In this document: positions 42,613-50,151 of the stretch, in pieces | How positions within the stretch are numbered: the first letter of the stretch is position 1 | Layout of the letters: every line of letters starts with the position of its first letter | DNA from: JAAFIM01 sp964467315 | GTDB lineage: Bacteria > Bacteroidota > Bacteroidia > Chitinophagales > Saprospiraceae | Direction: 5' to 3' | Length of the DNA: 64,000 nt | Assembly (NCBI GenBank): GCA_964467315.1 | Contig: CAYXSA010000002.1 | Location: 1 to 64,000 of the forward strand | Made by a program: the position numbers and the translations under genes | Notes under the pieces: model-generated | Told to the model about the DNA's origin: nothing | Databases searched by the model: none | What the model saw: the letters and a program-made list of their open reading frames with translations, nothing else

Positions 42613-43782
42613 ATGAATATCAATCGCTTATTGCTGCTTATTCTTTTGTTGGTCAGCACGCAAAACCTGCAAGCCCAAGAAGACAACGAACCCAGCGACA
42701 CGCTGCCTGTGCCCGATGCGAAAAAAGAAAAGCATCTGACAGCCATCAATTTGGACGAAGACATGATAAAAGTCGGTATGCGCGACTTCGACGACCAAGC
42801 AAGAGGCGGCAAAGGCATACGCCTTATGTTTTATAATGTCGAAAATCTGTTTGATATTTATAATGATAGCCTGACCAACGACGACGATTTTACGGCGGAA
42901 GGCGTAAAGGGCTGGGGACAGCGCCGATACGAGGAAAAATTAAACAATATCTACAAGGTAATGACCGCCGTAGGCGGTTGGGAAATGCCCGAAATCGTAG
43001 CCTTCTGCGAGGTCGAAAATCGGCGCGTACTGGAAGATTTGATAAAAAAAACGCCCCTGCGCAAAGATAAATACGAGATAGTGCATGAAGATTCGCCCGA
43101 TGCGCGCGGTATCGACGTAGGTCTGATTTATCGGAAAGACAAATTTAAGTATATATCGCATCAGGCTATGCACGTTTCCTTTCCCTTTGCGCCCGAAGTG
43201 CGCACCCGCGATGTACTCTATGTCAAAGGGGTAGTTTTGGGCAAGGATACCTTACACGTTTTCGTCAATCACTGGCCTTCGCGGCTGGGCGGACAGGCGA
43301 AAAGCGAACCGCGCCGCTTGTACGTCGCAGGCATTATCCGCGCAAAAGTAGACTCCCTATATAAAGACAATCCCAACGCAAAAATCGTTGTTACGGGCGA
43401 CTTCAACGACTATGCCACCGATAAAAGCATCGTGGAGGTGCTGCGCGCAAAACCTAGCAAGGAAAGCACCGAAACGGGCGACTTGTTTAATTTCATGGCA
43501 GAGATTAGCAAAAATTGGCATATCGGCACGCACAAGTATCAGGGGCATTGGGGCACGCTCGACCAAATGATAGTTTCCGCCCCTTTGGTGCAAGAAAAAC
43601 GCATCGGCAAGCTCTATGCGCGGCATGCAAGTATTTTTATGGCGCGTTTCTTACTCACCGAAGATAAGCGCAATTTGGGTCTGGAGCCTTTCCGTACCTA
43701 TGCAGGACCGCGCTTCTTGGGCGGTTTTGCCGACCACCTGCCGATATATATTGATTTGCGTTTCGTGGAAGAAAGCAAGTGA
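42613..43782 (+). CDS. Secreted endonuclease/exonuclease/phosphatase family protein
   Basis: Protein of 389 residues with a signal peptide (INRLLLLILLLVSTQNLQAQ) and an EEP domain starting RLMFYNVENLFD. It carries EIVAFCEVEN (metal-binding Glu), VFVNHWPSR, VTGDFNDYATD and FADHLPIYID. Secretion and the NVENLFD motif suggest an extracellular or periplasmic nuclease or phosphodiesterase. It is separate in sequence from the cytoplasmic EEP protein at 14996. Confidence 0.82.
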   Translation: MNINRLLLLILLLVSTQNLQAQEDNEPSDTLPVPDAKKEKHLTAINLDEDMIKVGMRDFDDQARGGKGIRLMFYNVENLFDIYNDSLTNDDDFTAEGVKGWGQRRYEEKLNNIYKVMTAVGGWEMPEIVAFCEVENRRVLEDLIKKTPLRKDKYEIVHEDSPDARGIDVGLIYRKDKFKYISHQAMHVSFPFAPEVRTRDVLYVKGVVLGKDTLHVFVNHWPSRLGGQAKSEPRRLYVAGIIRAKVDSLYKDNPNAKIVVTGDFNDYATDKSIVEVLRAKPSKESTETGDLFNFMAEISKNWHIGTHKYQGHWGTLDQMIVSAPLVQEKRIGKLYARHASIFMARFLLTEDKRNLGLEPFRTYAGPRFLGGFADHLPIYIDLRFVEESK

Positions 43783-43791
43783 ATGACGAAT

Positions 43792-43863
43792 GCGCTTTGT
43801 GTATAGGGTGTGCTTTATGTATAGGTAATATGCCGCCTTGCGGCGGCAGTGGTAGCAAGTACT
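43792..43863 (+). repeat. Family B hairpin repeat, copy 8
   Basis: GCTTTGTGTATAGGGTG, GCTTTATGTATAGG, TAATAT, the core hairpin GCCGCC-TTGC-GGCGGC and AGTGGTAGCAAGTACT. It is bracketed by inverted heptamer arrays, a GAATGACGAATG unit at 43780 and CGTCATT/CGTAACT units at 43866-43905. Confidence 0.85.
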
Positions 43864-43865
43864 AT

Positions 43866-43905
43866 TTGTCATTCGCTTTGTGTTCGTCATTCGTAACTCG
43901 TAACC
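43866..43905 (-). repeat. Heptanucleotide array (CGTCATT, CGTAACT)
   Basis: Right half of the inverted bracket around family B copy 8, interrupted by CGCTTTGTGTT. Confidence 0.7.
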
Positions 43906-43940
43906 AAACATCTACAATTTTGAAAATAGACCAAATCCGC

Positions 43941-44816
43941 ATGCTCAAAGCGGCTACAGCCTTTTGGCTGCTGGCATTGGCTTTTTTTGTGTTGGGCTTT
44001 CGCACAGAGCCCCTGCGTTTGAGCCTTAAAAATCTGCGGCACGAGTTTGTCGACTACCAAAAGCTGGAAAAAAATACGCAGTTGGCATTTTTGCCTTCAG
44101 AAGTCGAACTTTTGGCAGAAGAGGAGCAGGACAGCGGGCGCTTGCTCCTGCCGACTCCCGCCCTTAGCGACAGCAGCCAAAGCAGCCAGAGCAAACCCGA
44201 AGAGCGGCAACGGCGCGGCGAATACGACCCCGCCAAAGATACCAACACCTACAAAGACCGCGTTTTGCTGATTGGCGACTCGCAGTTGGAAAAACTGCGC
44301 CTGCCTGTATACAATTACTGTGAGGCAAACGGCAGCAAACTATTGGCTACCGTCATCTGGTACGGCTCCACTACGACCCAATGGGCGCAAAGCGATACGC
44401 TTTTGCACTTTATACGCAATTATCGCCCGACGGTAGTGCTCTTTGCTATCGGGCTCAATGAGCTTTTTGTACGCAATCTCGACGAGCGGCGCACGCATAT
44501 ACAAAAGCTAATCAACATCTTCGACCAATATCGGCTGCGTTACTGCTGGCTCGGTCCTGCCGCTTGGACGGAGGATAAAGGCATCGTCAGCACCATGCGC
44601 CAAACCGTCCCCCCTGCCCGCTTCTACGATGCCAGCAAGCTCCAACTTCATCGCGCTGCCGACGGGCATCACCCTTCTGCGGAGGGCAGTAGGGTATGGG
44701 CGGATAGTGTCGCCCTATTCGTTACCCGACAAAAAATTATAGATTTTTCGCAGCCCATCCAAGAGCTGAAAAAGCTCCGCAATACCCGCACCGTTCTCCT
44801 CTCTAAAAACCGCTAA
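43941..44816 (+). CDS. SGNH/GDSL-like hydrolase, membrane anchored
   Basis: Protein of 291 residues with an N-terminal membrane helix (FWLLALAFFVLGF), a polar Ser/Gln-rich linker, and an SGNH domain. The catalytic serine is in LLIGDSQ (S114), with a GLNEL block (N173) and DGHHP (D241, H244). The stop lies 21 bp before the MBOAT gene. In many bacteria such an SGNH protein pairs with an MBOAT acyltransferase to O-acetylate surface polysaccharides, with SGNH as the periplasmic transfer partner. ATG 43941 avoids translating a family B repeat. Confidence 0.78.
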   Translation: MLKAATAFWLLALAFFVLGFRTEPLRLSLKNLRHEFVDYQKLEKNTQLAFLPSEVELLAEEEQDSGRLLLPTPALSDSSQSSQSKPEERQRRGEYDPAKDTNTYKDRVLLIGDSQLEKLRLPVYNYCEANGSKLLATVIWYGSTTTQWAQSDTLLHFIRNYRPTVVLFAIGLNELFVRNLDERRTHIQKLINIFDQYRLRYCWLGPAAWTEDKGIVSTMRQTVPPARFYDASKLQLHRAADGHHPSAEGSRVWADSVALFVTRQKIIDFSQPIQELKKLRNTRTVLLSKNR

Positions 44817-44837
44817 AGCGCCTAACCTTCGCATCTT

Positions 44838-46331
44838 ATGTTTGATTTTTCGCTGTTTTGGCAGCAGTTTGTCTATGACGCAGAGCGCCCGATGCTCTTT
44901 CATACGGGCTTTTTTCTGTTTTTATTTTCGGCGTTTCTCGCTTTGTATGCGCTGGTATCGCAGCGAGCGCAGGCGCGTATGTGGCTGCTGACGGCTTTCG
45001 GTTTTTATTTTTACTACAAGGCGAGCGGCTTATTTTTGCTGCTTTTGCTCTTTACGATTTCTGCCGATTATCTGTTTTCGCTGCTTATCGCCTATGCGCC
45101 AAAGGGCAGCGGCTGGCGAAGGCTGGCGCTAACGCTGGGGATTTTGTTTAGCCTCTCCTTTTTGCTCTATTTTAAGTATGCCGATTTTTTCCTCGCGCAG
45201 TATCATAGCCTAAAAGGTGTAACACACGCAAAGGCGGATATTATTTTGCCCATAGGCATCTCTTTTTATACTTTTCAGTCTATCAGCTATTTGGTCGATA
45301 CCTATTATGAGCGTTTTGAGCGTCCGACTTTTCGGGCTTATTTGCTGTATATGACTTATTTTCCGCATCTCGTGGCGGGGCCTATCGTGCGGGCGCGCGA
45401 TTTTTTGCCCCAAATCGAGCAACCCGACAGCAAAGGCGGCTATACATATCCAAGCGTGGGGCTGTCTGCGCCCCAGCTTCATGAGGCTATTTGGTTGATA
45501 CTCAAAGGCTTTGTAAAAAAGGCGATAATTGGCGACTTTGTGGCGCAGTACTCCGATATTGTTTTTGCGACCCCTGCCGACTTTGGGGGCACAGAATTGA
45601 TGATGGCGAGTTTGGCGTATACGCTGCGGATTTTCTGCGATTTTAGCGGGTATACGGATATGGCGATAGGCATTTCTTTGCTCTTGGGCTATCGGCTCTG
45701 CAAAAATTTCGATTCGCCTTATGCGGCGCTCAACATCACGGATTTTTGGCGCAGATGGCATATTTCGCTCTCCTTTTGGCTGCGCGACTATGTTTATATT
45801 CCTCTGGGCGGCAATCGCAAAGGTTTTTACGCACAGTTAGGGTTTTTGATGGCGACCATGCTTATCGGTGGCTTTTGGCATGGGGCGGACTGGAAGTACA
45901 TTTTTTGGGGTGCGGGACACGGGTTTTTGCTGATTTTTCATAAGTTATTTCTGCGTTTTGTGCCTGCTTCCCTTCGGCTTTGGCTGCCGCGTCCTTTGGC
46001 TTGGGGGCTAACTTTCGTCTGCGTGGCTTTGCTTTGGATACCGTTTAGGGCGGCATCTATGTCGGATGCTTGGCTGATTTATCAGGGCATTTTCGGCGAT
46101 ATAAGTTGGTCGGTTTTGCAAAATTTATACGCCAACAACGAGCTTTTTATGTATTTGCTGCTGCTTGGTTTTGTGGCTACGCTCTTGCCTACAGCCCTTA
46201 AAGAGCATATTTATGCTCGTTTTGCGCGCATGGATTTTGCCCTAAAGATGCTCCTTTTTGCGCTGGCGATACAGGTTTTTTTGCAGGTACAATCGGAGAA
46301 CGTACAGCCCTTCATTTATTTTGAATTTTAG
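44838..46331 (+). CDS. MBOAT family membrane O-acyltransferase
   Basis: Polytopic protein of 497 residues in the AlgI/DltB/PatA group. The motifs are PIGISFYTFQSISYLVDTYY, YFPHLVAGPIVRARDFLPQ, DFWRRWHISLSFWLRDYVYI (H308) and GGFWHGADWKYIFWGAGHG with the presumed catalytic H348. It should move an acyl, probably acetyl, group across the inner membrane for the adjacent SGNH protein. The acceptor polysaccharide is unknown. Confidence 0.9.
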   Translation: MFDFSLFWQQFVYDAERPMLFHTGFFLFLFSAFLALYALVSQRAQARMWLLTAFGFYFYYKASGLFLLLLLFTISADYLFSLLIAYAPKGSGWRRLALTLGILFSLSFLLYFKYADFFLAQYHSLKGVTHAKADIILPIGISFYTFQSISYLVDTYYERFERPTFRAYLLYMTYFPHLVAGPIVRARDFLPQIEQPDSKGGYTYPSVGLSAPQLHEAIWLILKGFVKKAIIGDFVAQYSDIVFATPADFGGTELMMASLAYTLRIFCDFSGYTDMAIGISLLLGYRLCKNFDSPYAALNITDFWRRWHISLSFWLRDYVYIPLGGNRKGFYAQLGFLMATMLIGGFWHGADWKYIFWGAGHGFLLIFHKLFLRFVPASLRLWLPRPLAWGLTFVCVALLWIPFRAASMSDAWLIYQGIFGDISWSVLQNLYANNELFMYLLLLGFVATLLPTALKEHIYARFARMDFALKMLLFALAIQVFLQVQSENVQPFIYFEF

Positions 46332-46340
46332 CTTTTTTTA

Positions 46341-46433
46341 TTTTTTTTGGCGTGCCCGCGCCCCAATAAAGGGGGCGCGGTCGGGCTATTCGTTGCAGCC
46401 GCTTGCAGCGGCTTCCACTGCTATCCCTCACGC
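46341..46433 (-). repeat. Family A structured repeat, copy 19
   Basis: Starts 10 bp after the MBOAT stop. P1 is GCGTG/CACGC, the second arm is CGCGCCCC/GGGGGCGCG, and the central cassette is AGCCGCT/AGCGGCT with a 3-base loop. The flank after box 1 is AAAGCGAATAAAGC. Confidence 0.87.
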
Positions 46434-46506
46434 AAAGCGAATAAAGCTTTTTTCTTAAATTCTTATAGAGCCGTTGCGGGGGCTTGTTTTTTTGATTTTT
46501 ATTTAC

Positions 46507-46514
46507 TAAGTTTG
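46507..46514 (+). promoter_or_regulatory. -7 box TAAGTTTG with -33 TTG
   Basis: TAnnTTTG match 48 bp before ATG 46562, with a TTG 20 bp upstream (46484-46486), the expected Bacteroidota spacing. Confidence 0.65.
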
Positions 46515-46561
46515 CATTCAAAATTTTATTGCCAACCAGCAACTGCTTACACACGCCAAAC

Positions 46562-46984
46562 ATGAAAAAATTCTTAATTCTCCTTTCGCTACCGCTGCTC
46601 TTTGCTGCCTGTAGTTCTTCTTCAGTAGCCGACAAAATGCCTGCTGCTGCCTCTGCCAACATCAATACGACGAGCACACGTGCCGCCGACCAAGCTAAAG
46701 CCGAGCACATTGCCGCCGTAGCGCGCAACTGGTCGAAAGACGGTGCACAGTTCGTAAATCTCAAACTCGATGGCTCTTTCGAGGCGAGTTTTGAGGCGGG
46801 CGTTACGCTTGTAGGCAAGTGGACGATGTCCGACGACGAAAAAACACTCACCCTTCAGCCCGAAAAGGCTTTGGAAGGTAAAAGCGGCAACGCTACTATG
46901 AGCTTCACCATTGCCAACATCGACGACAGCGCCCTAAGCCTCCAAGATGCCAATGGCAAAACGCTTGATTTTTCCGCCCAATAA
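46562..46984 (+). CDS. Small lipoprotein
   Basis: Protein of 140 residues. The signal peptide MKKFLILLSLPLLFAAC has an acylated cysteine at about residue 17. A Ser/Ala-rich linker is followed by a small beta-rich domain at about 48-140 (LDGSFEASFEAGVTLVGKWTMSDDEKTLTLQ) that resembles lipocalin-like fragments used in Bacteroidota stress lipoproteins. Function unknown. It is a single-gene unit with its own promoter and terminator. Confidence 0.75.
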   Translation: MKKFLILLSLPLLFAACSSSSVADKMPAAASANINTTSTRAADQAKAEHIAAVARNWSKDGAQFVNLKLDGSFEASFEAGVTLVGKWTMSDDEKTLTLQPEKALEGKSGNATMSFTIANIDDSALSLQDANGKTLDFSAQ

Positions 46985-47018
46985 GCGCGCAAAATTTTTG
47001 CCCCAACTTTTTGTATTT

Positions 47019-47061
47019 CCTCCCTACTCGGTTTTCTGCTGGGTCTGGGAGGGCTTTTTTT
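47019..47061 (+). terminator. Probable rho-independent terminator
   Basis: CCTCCC (47019) pairs with GGGAGG (47047), and GC plus a T8 run follow. The loop is large, so strength is uncertain. Confidence 0.55.
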
Positions 47062-47105
47062 ATGGAGGCAAGCGCTGCCCTTTGCAGCGCTTTGCGCCGT
47101 TTTTT

Positions 47106-47218
47106 GCGTGAGGGATAGTAGGGGCGAATCAACATTCGCCCATTTGGGCGATGTGGATACGCCCCGAATAGCCCGACCGCCTGCCCTTTTCGGGCAGGCG
47201 GGCACGCCCCCAAAAAAA
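47106..47218 (+). repeat. Family A structured repeat, copy 20
   Basis: P1 is GCGTG/CACGC. The central cassette is GGGGCGAATCAACATTCGCC with inner CGCCC/GGGCG, as in copy 13. The second arm is CGCCTGCCC/GGGCAGGCG. The A-run ends 9 bp from the pentapeptide gene stop. A head hairpin AAGCGCTGC/GCAGCGCTT precedes it at 47068-47088. Confidence 0.87.
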
Positions 47219-47226
47219 CTACGATA

Positions 47227-47817
47227 TTAGCGGCGAACATGATACAAGCGCGCCCCAGGGAAACGCGCATTTGTGAGGATAGCGCCCGTAAAATCCGCCC
47301 CCGTGAGGTCGGCATTCTCGAAATCTGCCCCGCTCAGGTCGGCGTTCATAAAGCTGGCTTGGCGCAGGCAGGCGCGGGAAAAATCGGCATTTTGTAGCTG
47401 CGCATCGGCAAAAATCGCCCGCTCCATGTAGGCATCGCAAAAAAGCGAGCCCCGCAAATGACTGTCCGAAAAATTGACATGCTTGGCATGACAGCCCACG
47501 AAGGAGGCGTAAGAAAGCTCGCATTCTTGCCAATCGAGCGTGGCGGGAAGGTGCAGCATATCCAAAACCGCCTGCTTGCCTTCGCCCTCGCTGCCCTTGC
47601 CCTGATAGACCCCAAAGACCACCCCACTCACCACGAAAGCCCGCCAAAGCCCGCCGCTACCACCGCTTGAGAGAAAAAGCGCATGGGCATGCAACAAGTC
47701 CTGCTGCTCGCCTTCCGTCAAAGGCGGACGCTGGGACGCATGCTGCTGCATCTGGCGGCTGTCTATCTTGCTCGTATCGCTGCCGCTAAGATTGGAAAAT
47801 GGAAAATCGGGGTGCAT
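47227..47817 (-). CDS. Pentapeptide-repeat protein
   Basis: Protein of 196 residues. A short hydrophobic stretch (GLWRAFVVSGVVFGVY) lies near 47-62. The C-terminal half is pentapeptide repeats of the A(D/N)LxX type (LRGSLFCDAYMERAIFADAQ, ADLSGADFENADLTGADF, AILTNARF). These fold as a right-handed quadrilateral beta-helix. Some members mimic DNA, but no such role can be read here. ATG 47817 is chosen because the longer frame runs antisense through thiL. Confidence 0.78.
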   Translation of the reverse strand: MHPDFPFSNLSGSDTSKIDSRQMQQHASQRPPLTEGEQQDLLHAHALFLSSGGSGGLWRAFVVSGVVFGVYQGKGSEGEGKQAVLDMLHLPATLDWQECELSYASFVGCHAKHVNFSDSHLRGSLFCDAYMERAIFADAQLQNADFSRACLRQASFMNADLSGADFENADLTGADFTGAILTNARFPGARLYHVRR

Positions 47818-47856
47818 TTTGCGATTCTTTGGGGTAGCAATATACGCGCAAAGGCT

Positions 47857-47864
47857 TATTTTTG
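47857..47864 (+). promoter_or_regulatory. -7 promoter box TATTTTTG for thiL
   Basis: Exact TAnnTTTG match 20 bp before ATG 47884. Confidence 0.65.
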
Positions 47865-47883
47865 CGCACAAAATACACAAAAA

Positions 47884-48939
47884 ATGACAAAGCAACCGCA
47901 AGACAGTGGCGCAAAACGCACAGAATTGGCAGAATTGGGAGAATTTGGCTTGATTGAACGGCTTACAAAGCCCAATACAAGCCGCCAAAAATCCACAGAA
48001 AAAAGCATCGGCGACGATGCCGCCGTGCTGAATGTTGGCACAGATGCCGAACGCTTGGTCGTCTCTACCGATATGCTCGTCGAAGATATACATTTCGACC
48101 TCAGTTATACGCCCCTGCGGCATCTGGGCTACAAATCCGTTGCCGTTAATGTCTCCGATATATATGCGATGAACGCCAAACCGACCCAAATTACCCTCTC
48201 TATAGCTATCTCCAATCGCTTTTCGGTTGAGGCGCTGGAGGAATTTTATGCGGGCGTGTACATCGCCTGCGAGGAGTACGGTGTAGACCTTGTCGGCGGC
48301 GATACGACCTCCTCGCGCAAGGGCTTTATTATCTCCGTAACCGCCATTGGTACTGCCTCTGCGGAAAAAATTGCCTATCGCAATGGGGCTAAATTGGGCG
48401 ATTTGATTTGCGTTACGGGCGACTTGGGAGGCGCTTATTTGGGGCTACAGCTGCTGGAACGCGAAAAGCAAATTTATCTCGAAAACCCAAAAATGCAACC
48501 CGATTTAGTCGGCAAGGATTATCTCGTCGGACGCATACTCCGCCCCAAAGCGCGCCGCGATATGTACGATTTTTTGCAAAAAATGCAGATAGTGCCGACC
48601 TCGATGATTGACGTTTCCGATGGGCTTTCCTCCGAGCTCATGCACATTTGCACCCAGTCGAAAGTCGGCGCGCTCATAGAAGAAAGCAATTTGCCCATCG
48701 CGCAAGAGACTTGGCAGCAGGCGATGGATTTTAGCATCGATGCGACGACCTGCGCCCTGCATGGCGGCGAGGATTACGAACTTTTATTTACGATAAATCC
48801 TGCGCAAGCCGATAAATTGCGCTATCAGACGGACATCCGCATCATCGGCGATATAATGCCCGCCGCCGATGGTCTGCAACTCCAATCCAAAGCAGGCAAA
48901 TTGCACCCCCTGCGCGCTCAAGGCTGGAAACACGTTTAG
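47884..48939 (+). CDS. thiL: Thiamine-monophosphate kinase
   Basis: Protein of 351 residues that phosphorylates thiamine monophosphate to thiamine diphosphate. Signatures are GEFGLIERL, IGDDAAVL, VSTDMLVEDIHFDLSYTPLR, GYKSVAVNVSDIYAMNAKP, GGDTTSS and GGEDYELLFT. Length is normal. ATG 47884 is supported by the promoter box 20 bp upstream. The longer frame overlaps the divergent pentapeptide gene. Confidence 0.94.
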   Translation: MTKQPQDSGAKRTELAELGEFGLIERLTKPNTSRQKSTEKSIGDDAAVLNVGTDAERLVVSTDMLVEDIHFDLSYTPLRHLGYKSVAVNVSDIYAMNAKPTQITLSIAISNRFSVEALEEFYAGVYIACEEYGVDLVGGDTTSSRKGFIISVTAIGTASAEKIAYRNGAKLGDLICVTGDLGGAYLGLQLLEREKQIYLENPKMQPDLVGKDYLVGRILRPKARRDMYDFLQKMQIVPTSMIDVSDGLSSELMHICTQSKVGALIEESNLPIAQETWQQAMDFSIDATTCALHGGEDYELLFTINPAQADKLRYQTDIRIIGDIMPAADGLQLQSKAGKLHPLRAQGWKHV

Positions 48940-48940
48940 C

Positions 48941-49054
48941 GAGTTACGAGTTACGAGTTACAATTGCGTAGTAACCGCATAGTGCATAATAAATTGATAG
49001 TCAAAATTATACATAAAGTACAATCGTAACTCGTAACTCGTAACTCGTAACTCG
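48941..49054. repeat. Inverted pair of heptamer arrays
   Basis: Left array 48941-48964 (GAGTTAC units) begins 1 bp after the thiL stop and right array 49024-49054 (CGTAACT units) ends just before family A copy 21. They are reverse complements separated by about 60 bp. Confidence 0.78.
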
Positions 49055-49056
49055 CT

Positions 49057-49144
49057 TTGGCGGGTCGGCGCTCCTAAAAAGGTCGCGCCGTCGGGCTATT
49101 CGCTCCAGCCCGCTAAAGCGGGCTTCCGCTCCTATCCCTCCCGC
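49057..49144 (-). repeat. Family A structured repeat, copy 21 (GCGGG/CCCGC stem)
   Basis: Read on the minus strand, the ends are GCGGGAGGGATA and CCCGCC. P1 has changed on both sides (consensus GCGTG/CACGC) and still pairs. The second arm is GGCGC/GCGCC and the central cassette is GAAGCCCGC/GCGGGCT. A head hairpin CCCGCCGCAA/TTGCGGCGGG follows at 49151-49179. Confidence 0.85.
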
Positions 49145-49263
49145 ATTTTTATCCCGCCGCAAAAAGGTTGCGGCGGGCGCTGTGTACGTTTTCTTATCTA
49201 AAAGCATTCTACAGCAATATATCCACATATCACCAACATTTGTAATCCCTTACGCGTTTCACT

Positions 49264-49292
49264 TCGTAACCCGTAACTCGTAACTCGTAACT
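49264..49292 (-). repeat. Heptanucleotide array (CGTAACT)n
   Basis: Four 7-bp units ending at the ATG of the O-methyltransferase gene. Confidence 0.8.
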
Positions 49293-49946
49293 ATGTTAGA
49301 AGAAATGGCAGCGGCAGACGCTTACGCGGTACGCTATACGCGCATCGTCGATGAGCGGCGGGCGGCATTATTGGCGGATTTGGAGCGCAGTACGCACCTA
49401 CGCGTGCTATCGCCGCAGATGCTTTCGGGCTATTTGCAAGGGCAATGGCTGGCACTGTTGAGCGAATTGATGCAGCCCAATTTGGTAGTAGAGGTCGGCA
49501 CTTTTACGGGCTATTCGGCGATATGCTTGTCGCAGGGCTTAACACCCAACGGCAAATTGCATACTATAGAATATGATGAAGAATTAGCGCCCATTATCAA
49601 CGAATTTGTGCAAAAGGCAGGCTTGCAGGAGCAAATACAACTACATATTGGCGACGCTAAAGATATAATTTCTCGCTTACCCGATAATATCGATTTGGCA
49701 TTCATCGATGCCGACAAACTCGCCTACAGCCAATACTATCAGGCACTTGTTCCCAAAATGCGCATAGGCGGCCTTATCGTCATAGACAATGTACTCTGGC
49801 ACGGTAAGGTCTATGATGAACGCGTAAAAGACCCTAAAACCCAATCCTTGCGCGCCTTCGTGCAAGAAGTCCACACAGACAAGCGCGTGCGCAATTTATT
49901 GCTGCCCCTGCGTGATGGGTTAATGATTGCAAAAAAAATCGGCTAA
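49293..49946 (+). CDS. SAM-dependent O-methyltransferase
   Basis: Protein of 217 residues in the catechol O-methyltransferase-like family. The SAM-binding VVEVGTFTGYSAICLSQ (motif I) is followed by an acidic IEYDEE, the metal-binding DLAFIDADK and GGLIVIDNVLWHGKV. Substrate unknown. The start codon directly follows a heptamer array with no visible ribosome-binding site. Confidence 0.88.
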   Translation: MLEEMAAADAYAVRYTRIVDERRAALLADLERSTHLRVLSPQMLSGYLQGQWLALLSELMQPNLVVEVGTFTGYSAICLSQGLTPNGKLHTIEYDEELAPIINEFVQKAGLQEQIQLHIGDAKDIISRLPDNIDLAFIDADKLAYSQYYQALVPKMRIGGLIVIDNVLWHGKVYDERVKDPKTQSLRAFVQEVHTDKRVRNLLLPLRDGLMIAKKIG

Positions 49947-49976
49947 ACTGTAGCAGAAGATACAGATTTTATTTCT

Positions 49977-49984
49977 ACCTTTGA
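49977..49984 (+). promoter_or_regulatory. -7 promoter box TACCTTTG
   Basis: Exact TAnnTTTG match 168 bp upstream of the glucosaminidase gene. A long leader would result. No other gene lies between. Confidence 0.5.
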
Positions 49985-50151
49985 CGGCGGCAAATTATGG
50001 CGTGTTTTATTGACAATGCAAAATTAAATACGCTAATAATCGGAAATTACATAGCTCGCTTTCTTGGCTATATTCCACACCACGAAACACTACCAACATA
50101 AGACTATCTGGGCTGATACAAAATACTTCAACTTTTGGCTTGCTTGCTGTT

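Noticed and set aside
43779..43940. N-terminal extension of the SGNH protein
   Set aside because: It is encoded by family B copy 8 and heptamer units, and the membrane helix begins at ATG 43941.
47818..48189. Long N-terminal extension of the pentapeptide-repeat protein
   Set aside because: It runs antisense through the conserved thiL coding region and past its promoter.
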